DNA of 64,000 nt from Sinotaia quadrata (lineage: Eukaryota > Mollusca > Gastropoda > Architaenioglossa > Viviparidae). The translations under genes were made by a program, and so were the position numbers. Location: the NCBI GenBank assembly GCA_028829895.1, contig CM054179.1, positions 52,339,391-52,403,390 of the forward strand, given 5' to 3'. Each line of letters opens with the position of its first letter. Position 1 is the first letter of the stretch. Positions 48,001 to 56,026 of this stretch are shown one piece after another. The notes under the pieces were generated by a model. That model was not told where the DNA came from. It saw nothing but the letters and a program-made list of their open reading frames with translations, and ran no database searches.

Positions 48001-51000
48001 AGGGCATCGATAACTAACATTTTCCAAAGCCAGCGATGATTAGTCATGGGAATCAAAATAACTGATTAGGGCTCTGTTCGATCAGTCAATCTCACGAGAA
48101 TCATAGTCAGTGTTAATCCTCGTCAAATATCGCACGTGCAGCGCAATCTCGCAATCATGAACTAATATGGTTGAACTTGACACTAACAGCCAAGCAAGCT
48201 CCATTACTGGCGGTTGATCATTGTCATTGACATCCAAAGCCATTGCTCCAATGCATAGTCTTCATCGCTGTAATGCTGTGAACGCACTTCAGCCCAGGTG
48301 CAGTAATTCAATGCCGTCAAATTGTTCATGAAAACTTAGGAAATTCTTAAATTAATGACAGTGTGCATGGCTTGACAGCAATACAGTTAAACAGTGGACA
48401 GCAATGTAGAACTTTCACGCACAGTTTAGACTTACTGTGTACATTTTAAATACCGTTAAAATGGATAACAGCTATGTACCGCTTGCAAAGGCAAAAAAAT
48501 GCTAGTCTGTGGAAATATTTTGGTTTTAAATCAAATGATGGTCGAACGCCAATAGCGGAGTACATGAACAAAGTGTACTGCACTGTTATGGGTCGTAAGC
48601 ATCCAGAGATTGCTTATAATGGAAATACCACAAATATGTCTCGTCATCTGTCACAGTATCATCCCGTTGAGAATGAACCAATGCAACAGCTTCCAATCAC
48701 AGCATATGTTGGCAAAAAGATGTGTTTAACTGACAATAAATCAAACAAATAACAGCAAGGATTGTTGATTATATCGTTGAAGATTTGCGACAGATGGCAA
48801 TGGTAGAAGGAAGATGATTTATTAAACTGATGGCAACTGTTGCACCGAACAGTCTGCTGGCAACAGCTGATTATTATATGCAGCAGATGAAAAACCGTTA
48901 CTCTGTTGCTGTACCATTGTGGGTAGGATTGACCAGATCACACAGTGGGCCAACTTCAACAAGAAATGGTGAGAATCATGGCGACTCATGACCATGAGAA
49001 TCAATCAATAAAACTTATGCGATCAGAGCCCGATAACTGATGTTTAGTGGTGATTTGGGCCCTCATCTGTGCTCAAGATACTTGTACAAAGAAAGAAACA
49101 AACAAACAAAGAGACATTGTATTTGTGTTCGGCGATCTAAAAGAATCGACATAACTGATGAGAAAATGTTACGACAAAGAGGGAATTTGGCCCACCATTG
49201 ATTCTCGATACAAACCTTTCATTATACACGTATGTACCGTATATGTATTCTCCAACATTGCAAACACAAAGATTGCTCACAAAATCAAAAAAACCTGCTG
49301 GGTGTATGTGTAGTTCGTTTTTACAAAAAGCTAACCAGTATCAAATTTAAATTCATGAGTCATTTTGTGTGTGTATGTGTTTCGCTATCTCACTCCAGAA
49401 GCCGCAATAGACCTTTCATCTTCATGATGTTCTCGGTCTTGGTTTGCTTCTGGGGGATCCCCACAGCCTCGCAGTGCTTCTAAGGTGGAGGGCAGGAGGA
49501 AGGGGGTGAAACAGGTTGCACCTATTAGGCGCACACCCTCAACCGTCCTCCGTTGGGGAGGGGCTGAAGCCACCTCTGAAAAATATCATACAAGTGGTTA
49601 CTTTAAAAGTGGGCTAACTAACATAAAAGAGGTGTGAGCCAGATGAAGGGCAACAGTGTGCTTATTTTGCCTGTGGCAAACATCACACCCAATGAGGAAA
49701 ACAATGCCCTTCTAAGTTTAAGCTGCAGGTTGTTAGCAAGATGGCGAAGTGGTATCGGTAACAAACATTTTCAAAAGCCAGCAATTAGTCGTCACAGGGA
49801 TCGAGATAACCGATGTTAAGTCACGATTTTGGCACTCTTTTGTGCTAGAGATATTAGAGTTCAGCGACATAAAAGAATCGACGTAACCGATGAGAAAATG
49901 CTAAGAGAAGGAGAGAATTTGGTGGTTCCACTTCAAAAACATCGACTTACTAGGGTTGGCAAGGTAACCGATGTCGAGATAAGTGGGTTCGACTGTATTT
50001 CTCTGTTTTAACAATGTGAGACAGAAAGAAATGTAATAAGATTAATACTATAACTTTAATCTACACCTAAATCCCCAAAGAGTGAAAATTCAGAATACAT
50101 TTTTTAGTTCTTCACTGCTCATCAAGAATGTGTTTGCTCTCTAAAAAATATATTATTTTTCATGACTAGTGGAAAAAATAGTGTTTCACCTGTCTTTCAG
50201 AGATGTTTTGTCTTAAATATTTATGTGAATGAAACTGTGCCCAAACAGCATATTTTGTTTAGTGCAGGCATAATAAATAATCACAGACAAGTTATATGTT
50301 CATTTTGAGTATATAAATCAAAACCAAAACTTAGGTCAAGAGTTCATACCTAATCCAGCTATCAAATATTTATAAACAGTAACCTGTAATCCATAGCAGA
50401 TTCCAAGTACAGGTAATCCACAGGTGAAGATGTCTGGATCATATCTTGGGGCATCAACATCATTCACAGAACTGGGTCCACCAGAGATGATAATTGCCCT
50501 AAAATTAAAACAAGCATTCTATACATGAAAATCACTGAATGATAATCATCACACCATGACAAAATGACTTGAGAGTTTTCCTTCCAGAACATGGTGCCTA
50601 TGATAAATGTAAGAAGTAGTTTGTGATATTATCATCCTTATGTTTACAAATTTATTAATTCATATTGTAATGTGTTAAAAAGGAAAAAAAGTCAAATTAG
50701 TTTCTCTAAAGCTGAATATTTATGAATATAACGAATAAATTTGAAAAACTTTAGTGTATGAATACATCTGGTAAATGAACTATTTTAAAAATCACAAGAT
50801 GCTTTTGGTAAAAGAATACAAGTTTTGGATCTGATATTTTTGTAGAAACTAAGTGTTGCAAAATATAAGCCTTTTAAAATTATTTCTCCACAAAACTGAC
50901 TGTTTGCAATTAAAGGAATATTCATATTGACTGTTGCTTTAATGTATTATCACTTCTTCCTGGATATGGTAAGTTTGTTGGAGTATTTATAACAATGAAA

Positions 51001-54000
51001 ATGAAAGAAAATGGCTGTGTCTAAGTAACAAAAAGAGGTGTCATTTTTCAGTTCAAAACAAATTTGTTTTACAAATAATTACAACATAAATAAACATATA
51101 TTCACACAACTATCTTATGTATCTCTCACATCAATTCTAAATATAGAGAATATAAATAGATGATATTTCAATGCTTTATTTTTAAGAAAACACATTTCAA
51201 GTAGACCCATCCTTCTTGGGGTACACTTCTCCAGAGAATGAACCATATATATATATATATATATTAGTCACATACAAAAAACCCCAACAAAACCCTTACT
51301 TCTTTATTCCAAGATAACCAACCCAGAGCAAATAAAGGCAGAATGTTATTAATATTTAATCAATACCAGAGGTGTGTGTTCAAAATAACTCATAAGATTT
51401 AATATGCAAAACACCTTTGCAAATGTCCTTGTTTATTCCTTAAAATCGGTGATTAAAAAATCACAATTACAATATGTGAGCAAGTGCTTATACATGCCAA
51501 AACACATATTTAAACTGCATCCAACATTTTATTTAAATTGCTTTATAGAAGAAAATATTTAATAAATCAGCTGCTAGCTAATGTATCAACAAAAATATTT
51601 CTTTTACTCGTTTGGTTTCAGCCAATGTAACATGATTAAAGATGAGTTGAAACATAAATTTTTATTACATATTCTTAATCTAAATCTTCATTATCAATAA
51701 ATAATCTATATAGTTTAATATTTTATACAACATCCATCAAAATTTTAAACATTTATCATTTTTTTTCAAATTACGCAATACCATTTTAGATCTAAAATAG
51801 TATCCAAGAGTTCAATAAAGTTATTTACAATTTTTGCCCTAATATAATATAGTCTCAATGAAAATGTTTCCAATTAATAATATAAATAGAGAAAAAAATA
51901 TCTCACTTGTAACCTTTCTCCTTTAAAGCAAATGCTGGGGTATCTAGAGGTAAAATTTCTGCTTCCACATTTAGCTCTCGCACTTTCCTGTCAATAACCT
52001 GTAATTAAAAACATATGTCAAATATATACTTATATGTTAGCATATCTAATATAATTTTACAGTTTCAATAATAATAAAAAAAATTCTCAAAAGATTCCAA
52101 ATGCAGACATGCAAAAACATGGATGAAACAACAAAACATATACCACGTGGATGTCAGTTTCTGGCTGGAACAGAATAAACCAAAATCACAACAAAGTGGT
52201 AAAACTCATACATAGAAATCTATGTGAGAACTATGGAGTAAAAATCCCAGAAAGAGCAAGGATACACCAACCAGAAGCAGATGGTGAAACAGAAGTCAAA
52301 ATACTGTAGGACTCTGAGATAAGTACAGATCAAGTGATTCCTGCATGAAGACCAGGTTTCAATAAATCTGACAGAACAGCAGCAATTATCGATGTTGCTG
52401 TTCTCAGTGATAGAAACAGAAAAATAAAAGAAAGAGAATAAAAATCAGGATATCATATTAGAAACCCAAAGACTGCAGAATGTAAGAAGTGATACCCATA
52501 GTGATAGGAGCCTTGTGGAACAAAGCATCTGAGTTGGAAACTATCTGAATAAACTACCTGGAAACCACAGACTTGTTCCACTACTAAATGCAGCACTCCT
52601 CGGAAGTGCCCATATCCTCTGTAAAACCTTTTATCTCCAAGAATCCTGGTAAGATTCTGAGATCTTGGTTCAAACCAACAGTCAACGGAAGTCATGAAAA
52701 ACAGTTGAATAATATATTTCAAGTATGCACATGCCCACACACACAAACACGCACTTTTATGTTTCCAGTACTGACATAAAATTAGTGGATCCTTTTTGAA
52801 ATTAACTTATTCTGTACTGGGAACTAGGTGGCTGAGAGGTCTAGGCATAGTTCTTGTGCAGAAATCCTTGGGATCTGTGGATTTGAGATTTCAACCCAGT
52901 CAGGGACATTTTTCTTATCAAAACACCCTCTAAAAGTCTAAATCAGGGGTGGACAAACTCAAGTCCACGAATGTCTTTTGTCTGGCCTGCCAAGCTATTC
53001 ACAGTTGACAGTGCCATCCGGCCTGCGAGACAGCAAAATAAAAGTCAATAAAACAAATGGGCGTTGTTATATGCTGTCATCCTTCCATAGGCAAGTTTCC
53101 ACATTTTGTTAAACATGCTCAGTGCATTGTACCTATGTTCGAAAGCATATTTTGCTGTGAACAACTGTTCTCAAAGACGAAATATACAAAGAGTCGCCTT
53201 CACTCTCAACTCTCTGACTTTCATCGATATGACATTCTTTGCTTGTTTACCACATCAATTAAGCCTACCATTGGATCACAGATTCATTGTAAGCAACACC
53301 ATCCATCTCATAAACTTTTCGTTGAAACTGAGTTATTTTTTCTCACATAAAATACATCTTTTAAAAATTACTTTTGTTCTCATTTTATTTTCCAAACTTT
53401 GTGACAATTGGTCATCTATCCGGCTCACAAACTGCTCCAACAGTTTTATCCAGCCCATGCTTTTAAAAGTTTGTCCGCCTCTGTCTAAATAGATCAAGCT
53501 TAACTAACACATTGTCCTAGAACAATACACTCCACATGAATTTCTATTTAAATTTGTAAGTTTTGCAAAAGGTATAAAATAATGGATTCTCTTTCAGGAT
53601 TATATGTTAAAATTGAAAATTGTGGCAAGGGTTCATAAATAAAGTTATTTTTCAAAGCAAAATTTCCAAACAAAAATTTCCAAACAAACAGACAAAAATT
53701 TTGAAAATGCACAAATCTGGACTGGGATTACCATTTCTTTTAATGTACACTTTGTCTCCCCAACATCATTAACCACTAAAAGTCAGGTTGCTCTTTGGGC
53801 CTAACATATGAAAAATAATCATAAATCATTAATCATTGTTTAAATCCAGACCATGTCCTAAATTTCTAAGCAAAATTTTAGTGGTTGAAACTGTCAGTAG
53901 CTTTGGTTCTCATTTGCATATGCTATACTTCCAGTATGTTCCCCTCAAACAAAAAGAACTCCAGCAAATAAAACTTTAAAAGGCAATTCCATTTATGAAA

Positions 54001-55760
54001 CAAAACAATTGTCAACAAAATTATTTGCAGCAATGTCAATTCTTAATATTAATTAGTATAAAGAAATTTGGTATGAGATTTATTCAGGTTCTATTAGTTC
54101 TATTGCCAAAGGAATTCTGTTTGAAATTTAACTTTCAGTAGAAATGTTATATACCTGTAATATAAGGATTTTATTTAAAAGTACTAATAATCTATTTATA
54201 AGAAAATATCTTCAGCCCATAATAAAGTTATAAAGAATATTTTTCATTAATTAAAATTCTTCTTATGAAAATAAACTGCATTGCAAAGAGAACAGGCTTT
54301 GGCCACCTGTACTTGACTAAAACAGTGACCTTTTATGAATTATTTCTCTGCAAAGATGCAAATTTAACATAATGATTATATATTTTTCTCTAATTTATAT
54401 GCTACTAAGATGAATAATACTATTAATAGTTCTGAGGCAAATTATTGCAATGCAATGAAATGAAAGATTGCTGTCTGTATTATTTAAAATGAAAAGGATC
54501 TGTTGACTGAAACAATATTTAAAATCATATAACAGTAATTAAAATAATTATTTTTAGCAAACTGTCATAAATTTAGCATGATTCTGATGTCATGTGATGT
54601 ATGCACTGTTAGTTCAAGCATAAAATGATTGCAATGTTTTATTTAGTTGTAATTCGTTATATGCTTTTAAAAAAAAAAAAGTTATGTAAAACAAACCTTA
54701 TATTTTTAAATTAACAACAGTTTTATTAATGAATATTATTACATGTATATGCAAGAATGTTAATATTATAGTTAAGTATAGAGAAGTTTAAACAAAAAAG
54801 CAAAATATGAGGAAACAAATAGAAAAGACAGCAAATTATTTACAAAGAAAATTATATTTAAATGTGTTTTATTTCATATTTTTCACTCTAATTCCTTCTG
54901 CTTGGAGATCAAGATCTCAAGATCTAGTAAATCCACAAAGCTAACTTGAGACACTGGTGAAACATATTGGCACACAAACCAAGATGGATTAAAGCTTTAA
55001 CTCATTATTATATTTCTGACAAAATTTTATTCAATGTTTTATATTAATTTTAAGATTTCTGACAAGCACTTCAATATACAGCTAAAGAAATCACAACTCT
55101 TTAAATATTCTTCTTATTTTTTTTAAACACAACCTTACTTCGCCATCTTGTATGAAGAAAAGTAATTCTATAAAATGAATTTTAAAAATTTCTGATGCCC
55201 ATTTTTCACTCAAGATATTTAAAATAATTTTTTAATATGGGCTAATTTTTCCTCTTAAAAAAATTATTTTATATAAACAAACTAAACATGATATTGCAAA
55301 TCATATTGATATTTCTCAAATAAATCAAAGACAATGAGTATGTCAAATTAGGACTACCTTAAAACATTTTTTAAAAAATTAGATGCTAATGAAATCAAAA
55401 CTGTCTAGTTATTCTACTTAATAGTAACAATATAACTATAAGTTGTATATTTTACCTTAACACAATTGTGTTTTTTAATGCTATTTAATTTCTTTACAAT
55501 AAACTTTACCAGCCTATATATACTAATATAGCCACTTAATCAATTTAAGTCAAAAGTTCAACTGTAAAAAATGAGCAATAAATTCTAATTTTTAAAACGT
55601 GTTTACTTTTATATGCTTCATGCTTCTAAAGTCTTAGAGTAAACAGATTATGATTGCCCCTTACCTTTCCATACTGTGCCCCAGCATCAAGGATAACCAG
55701 TTTTTCATCCAATCCTTGACTGGTCTTGCAATTAACATGATTGCCTGCAGTTCCATTCAT
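26250..55760 (-). CDS. GMPS: GMP synthetase (glutamine-hydrolysing), complete, 16 coding exons
   Basis: This cytosolic enzyme converts XMP, ATP and glutamine to GMP, the last step of de novo guanine nucleotide synthesis. The 16 exons listed separately total 2058 bases: 685 residues plus TAA, against about 693 in human. Residues 21-230 are a class I glutamine amidotransferase: [12 protein letters not shown] start, oxyanion segment SGGPSSV (68-74), nucleophile Cys97 in LGICYGLQ, His183 and Glu185 in YGVQFHPEV. The ATP pyrophosphatase follows, with P-loop SGGVDS (237-242), [17 protein letters not shown] and HHNDT, then [13 protein letters not shown]. The C-terminal dimerisation domain has [31 protein letters not shown] and the terminal [12 protein letters not shown]. 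All splice sites are GT/AG and no key residue is missing. The start ATG (minus-strand context taccATGa) gives the N-terminus MNGTAG. Upstream noncoding exon(s) are expected because an acceptor-like site lies just 5' of the ATG. Introns carry several mobile elements. Confidence 0.98.
26671..27546. mobile_element. Non-autonomous hAT-type transposon, 876 bp
   Basis: The ends are TAGTGGTGACAATGGG on the left and, reverse-complemented, TAGGGCTGTCAATTTT on the right. Both follow the hAT terminal pattern (YAGnGnTGnCAA). The flanks are an exact 8 bp duplication, TCTGAGAG, at 26663-26670 and 27547-27554. Just inside each end are several GGTACC-centred palindromes. No transposase is encoded. Internally a 110-115 bp segment is duplicated in tandem (about 27186-27412). 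Confidence 0.92.
28550..29095. repeat. Degenerate minisatellite, about 60 bp unit
   Basis: Units built from 'gtgactgtaatgttaaaggg', 'gggtacagacaggaaataaa' or 'gtaacacaagaagtaaatct' repeat about eight times with much divergence. Confidence 0.8.
29568..29871 (-). CDS. GMPS: GMPS coding exon 15
   Basis: The longest exon, 304 bases: [20 protein letters not shown], then [36 protein letters not shown] and [20 protein letters not shown]. Acceptor cttttatag, donor gtaagc. C-terminal dimerisation domain. Confidence 0.98.
30200..30425. repeat. About 72 bp tandem repeat, three copies
   Basis: 'gttttcaatggtacaggcaa', 'gacatgtcaggtcagagctg' and 'tgtttgtacaggcaagatgt' recur in the same order; the second and third copies are nearly identical. 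Confidence 0.92.
31090..31210. repeat. About 39-42 bp tandem repeat, three copies
   Basis: 'gtactctttgtactgaaatg' then 'a(t/c)(g/a)gtgtctac' occurs three times, diverging in the last unit. Confidence 0.88.
32262..32377 (-). CDS. GMPS: GMPS coding exon 14
   Basis: [20 protein letters not shown] then [19 protein letters not shown]. Acceptor tttattgcag, donor gtttat, 116 bases. Confidence 0.97.
32378..33158. other. GMPS intron 13, with local duplication and microsatellite
   Basis: A segment reading 'gtgtgcataggcc' then 'tatattatacaaccatccaa' occurs at about 32660 and again at about 32798. A (GC/GT)n tract follows at 32978-33042. Confidence 0.8.
32978..33042. repeat. Compound (GA)n(GCGT)n(GT)n microsatellite
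   Basis: Runs of GA, then GCGT, then GT, directly adjoining. Confidence 0.95.
33159..33284 (-). CDS. GMPS: GMPS coding exon 13
   Basis: 42 residues, [20 protein letters not shown] to [10 protein letters not shown]. Acceptor ctttcacag, donor gtgagc, 126 bases, both ends phase 0. Confidence 0.97.
33285..35215. other. GMPS intron 12
   Basis: Contains the 33425-33690 degenerate repeat and an about 80 bp duplication containing 'agacaatttttccaagg' (33926 and 34004). Nothing else was recognised. Confidence 0.65.
33425..33690. repeat. Degenerate repeat around 'gtgaatagtttcctcaac'
   Basis: Five loose units of about 45-60 bp share 'agtgaatagtttcc(t/c)caa' and 'aaaagtctcttct'. Confidence 0.75.
35216..35331 (-). 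CDS. GMPS: GMPS coding exon 12
   Basis: [20 protein letters not shown] then [18 protein letters not shown]. Completes the [11 protein letters not shown] motif across the junction. Acceptor attttccag, donor gtatga, 116 bases. Confidence 0.96.
35332..36448. other. GMPS intron 11
   Basis: AT-rich. It contains an unexplained 81-codon open frame on + at 35877-36122 (see findings). Nothing else was recognised. Confidence 0.6.
36449..36554 (-). CDS. GMPS: GMPS coding exon 11
   Basis: [20 protein letters not shown], then [15 protein letters not shown], with a split Gly codon. Acceptor attcctttag, donor gtaagt, 106 bases. Confidence 0.97.
36555..37154. other. GMPS intron 10
   Basis: 600 bp of AT-rich sequence; nothing recognised beyond the splice sites. 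Confidence 0.7.
37155..37267 (-). CDS. GMPS: GMPS coding exon 10
   Basis: [20 protein letters not shown] and [15 protein letters not shown]. These are the conserved [11 protein letters not shown] and HHND motifs of the synthetase domain. Acceptor gttttgcag, donor gtgagt, 113 bases. Confidence 0.97.
37268..37610. other. GMPS intron 9
   Basis: 343 bp, AT-rich; nothing recognised. Confidence 0.7.
37611..37671 (-). CDS. GMPS: GMPS coding exon 9
   Basis: The shortest exon, 61 bases: [20 protein letters not shown] and the first base of the Gly of QGTLRPDL. Acceptor tttgattag, donor gtatga. Confidence 0.95.
37672..38972. other. GMPS intron 8
   Basis: 1.3 kb, AT-rich; no repeat or element ends seen. 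Confidence 0.7.
38973..39121 (-). CDS. GMPS: GMPS coding exon 8
   Basis: Residues 289-338: [18 protein letters not shown], then a Lys/Arg-rich stretch, then [15 protein letters not shown]. Acceptor atatttcag, donor gtaagt, 149 bases. Confidence 0.96.
39122..39513. other. GMPS intron 7
   Basis: 392 bp, AT-rich; nothing recognised. Confidence 0.7.
39514..39679 (-). CDS. GMPS: GMPS coding exon 7 (P-loop)
   Basis: Residues 234-288 plus one base. [20 protein letters not shown] holds the PP-loop [19 protein letters not shown] follows. The acceptor ttttatttgaag is part of the adjoining 57 bp minisatellite. The first residue is Met, where the human protein has Val before the LLSGG strand. Donor gttaaa, 166 bases. 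Confidence 0.96.
39680..39945. repeat. 57 bp minisatellite abutting GMPS exon 7 and containing its 3' splice site
   Basis: The word cttcaaataaa (ttttatttgaag on the minus strand) starts at 39680, 39737, 39794, 39852 and 39914, so spacing is 57, 57, 58 and 62. The first copy is the acceptor of GMPS exon 7. The two proximal units are the best conserved and read open in the exon's frame. Confidence 0.95.
40670..42570. repeat. About 70 bp minisatellite interrupted by an insertion
   Basis: Units containing 'gatgagtttaa', 'catgacatgtttagg', 'acaagttaact' and 'gttcataatatagaaaagac' lie at 40670-40860 and resume at 42461-42560. The array is split within one unit by the 40861-42455 element. Confidence 0.88.
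40861..42455. mobile_element. Solo-LTR-like insertion, 1.6 kb
   Basis: The insertion begins TGTAACGGGTTGTGCCC and ends CTATGTGTGTCA (TG...CA). It is bracketed by a 5 bp duplication, TTCAT (40856-40860 and 42456-42460). Because it splits a minisatellite unit, its boundaries can be read from the uninterrupted units. The extra length fits a long solo LTR of an integrase-using retrotransposon. No coding domain is seen inside. Confidence 0.72.
42741..42934 (-). CDS. GMPS: GMPS coding exon 6 (catalytic His and Glu)
   Basis: Residues 169-233. [20 protein letters not shown] supplies His183 and Glu185 of the amidotransferase triad. The linker to the synthetase domain ends DTVGSHKVL. Acceptor tatttgcag, donor gtaatt, 194 bases. 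Confidence 0.97.
42935..43556. other. GMPS intron 5
   Basis: 622 bp, AT-rich; nothing recognised. Confidence 0.7.
43557..43660 (-). CDS. GMPS: GMPS coding exon 5
   Basis: Residues 134-168 plus one base, including [20 protein letters not shown]. The acceptor reads ...cagagGG. Only the upstream cag, with the exon starting at 43660, keeps the frame with the two bases left by exon 4 (aa|a = Lys). Donor gtgaag, 104 bases. Confidence 0.95.
43661..47022. other. GMPS intron 4, mostly a mobile element
   Basis: Holds the second copy of the 2.1 kb inverted-repeat element (44334-46458). The flanks are AT-rich with short TA and GT runs. Confidence 0.8.
44334..46458. mobile_element. Unclassified 2.1 kb terminal-inverted-repeat element, copy 2
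   Basis: Begins TAGGTAAGACCACTCA and ends in the complement of TAGGTAAGCCCACTCA (15 of 16 matching). The flanks are a perfect 7 bp duplication, CTACAAG, at 44327-44333 and 46459-46465. It aligns end to end with 7523-9638 in the same orientation, with scattered substitutions and small indels. It has no recognisable transposase. A short open frame at 46129-46332 parallels the one in copy 1. Confidence 0.92.
47023..47120 (-). CDS. GMPS: GMPS coding exon 4
   Basis: Residues 102-133 plus two bases: [20 protein letters not shown] then [12 protein letters not shown]. Acceptor atttttcag, donor gtaaga, 98 bases. Confidence 0.96.
48067..49033. mobile_element. hAT-type transposon nested in the pogo-like element
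   Basis: The ends are TAGGGCTCTGTTCG and, reverse-complemented, TCGGGCTCTGATCG. The flanks are an exact 8 bp duplication, TAACTGAT, at 48059-48066 and 49034-49041. Removing the insert restores text matching the second internal copy of the host element. It contains the remnant of a BED-finger protein. Confidence 0.9.
48461..48752 (+). pseudogene. BED-type zinc finger of a hAT transposase, truncated
   Basis: The frame contains SLWKYFGF, then VYCTVMGRK and [17 protein letters not shown]. This is the W..F, C..C and H....H layout of BED fingers at the N-terminus of hAT transposases. The second cysteine of the C..C pair is replaced by Met, so the finger should not bind zinc normally. The natural ATG is probably 48461, in another frame, with a frame change at the run of seven A near 48494. 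Only about 92 codons follow before a stop, and the catalytic body is missing. Confidence 0.8.
49371..49572. other. GC-rich 200 bp insert within the pogo-like element
   Basis: Compared with the internal duplicate at 47925-47935, about 200 bp is extra here, between 'cattttgtgtg' and 'cacctctgaaaa'. It is much richer in G and C than its surroundings (for example 'ggggagggg' and 'ggatccccacagcc'). I found no tRNA-like A/B boxes or clear inverted ends, so its nature is unknown. Confidence 0.6.
50384..50498 (-). CDS. GMPS: GMPS coding exon 3 (catalytic Cys)
   Basis: Residues 63-101. Contains [11 protein letters not shown] (oxyanion region) and VLGICYGLQ with the nucleophile Cys97. Acceptor aattttag, donor gttact, 115 bases. 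Confidence 0.97.
50499..51906. other. GMPS intron 2
   Basis: AT-rich, with a short (AT)n at 51244-51265. Nothing else was recognised. Confidence 0.7.
51244..51265. repeat. (AT)n microsatellite
   Basis: About 11 AT units. Confidence 0.93.
51907..51998 (-). CDS. GMPS: GMPS coding exon 2
   Basis: Residues 33-62 and part of 63: [20 protein letters not shown] then [11 protein letters not shown]. Acceptor aattacag, donor gtgaga, 92 bases. Matches the VIDRRVREL...ETPAF segment of the amidotransferase domain. Confidence 0.96.
52944..53483. mobile_element. Internally deleted hAT transposon
   Basis: The ends are CAGGGGTGGACAAACTC and, reverse-complemented, CAGAGGCGGACAAACTTT. The flanks share TCTAAAT (52937-52943 and 53484-53490); with the ambiguous boundary G the duplication is GTCTAAAT, 8 bp. 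The interior keeps only the 3' end of the transposase gene. CAGnGGnGGnCAAAC termini are typical of hAT elements in animals. Confidence 0.9.
53057..53350 (+). pseudogene. hAT transposase C-terminal dimerisation segment, truncated
   Basis: The frame contains [20 protein letters not shown] and [16 protein letters not shown], the pattern of the C-terminal region of animal hAT transposases and their domesticated relatives (CEQLFS.MK..KS..RS.L.D.HL). The N-terminal and catalytic parts are absent, leaving about 97 codons. Confidence 0.85.
55665..55760 (-). CDS. GMPS: GMPS coding exon 1 (start codon)
   Basis: Residues 1-32, [11 protein letters not shown] to [12 protein letters not shown], donor gtaagg. 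The ATG is at 55758-55760. Two possible acceptors sit just upstream, cttttag (exon from 55776) and ctttcag (exon from 55767), after a T-rich tract, so the exon extends a little into 5' untranslated sequence. The frame stays open upstream but contains that splice signal, which favours this ATG. Confidence 0.9.
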
Positions 55761-56002
55761 GGTAAATCTGAAAGGTCTAAAAGGTAAAAAAAAAATCTCC
55801 TTTCTTTGGAAAAAGTGACTGAAAGACAAAAGAATAGCTGCCATACCTTAACTCTATATAACTTTGATCAATTACTAATGGAGAGCTAGTGATCATGATA
55901 TATGACTGTAAAATGAAAGGAAGAGAAAGAAAACAAAATATGCCCATTCTTACAATTACAAACTGACAACTACTGGACTAGTTTCAGCCTAGTGATGCAA
56001 TA

Positions 56003-56026
56003 ACACCACCACCACCACCACCACCC
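56003..56026. repeat. (CCA)n microsatellite
   Basis: About seven ACC/CCA units followed by an A run. Confidence 0.93.

Larger units (their letters stand above)
47173..49995. mobile_element. Pogo/Tigger-like DNA transposon relic with internal duplication
   Basis: The ends are CAGTCAAACCCGGATATG and, reverse-complemented, CAGTCGAACCCACTTATC, flanked by TA on both sides (47171-47172 and 49996-49997). CAGTCRAACC termini with a TA duplication are typical of the pogo/Tigger branch of Tc1/mariner. Words such as 'ataaccgatg' and 'aagaatcgac' recur near the right end. Long segments are duplicated inside: 47783-47930 resembles 49213-49370, 47990-48066 resembles parts of 49640-49810, and 47280-47440 resembles 47555-47705. 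No transposase remains. Confidence 0.85.
47121..50383. other. GMPS intron 3, almost filled by nested transposons
   Basis: The pogo/Tigger-like element at 47173-49995 with the hAT element inside it explains nearly all of this intron. The remaining bases to 50383 are plain AT-rich sequence. Confidence 0.8.
51999..55664. other. GMPS intron 1 of the coding part
   Basis: Contains the hAT relic 52944-53483. The rest, especially 53500-55660, is AT-rich with no recognised feature. Confidence 0.7.
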
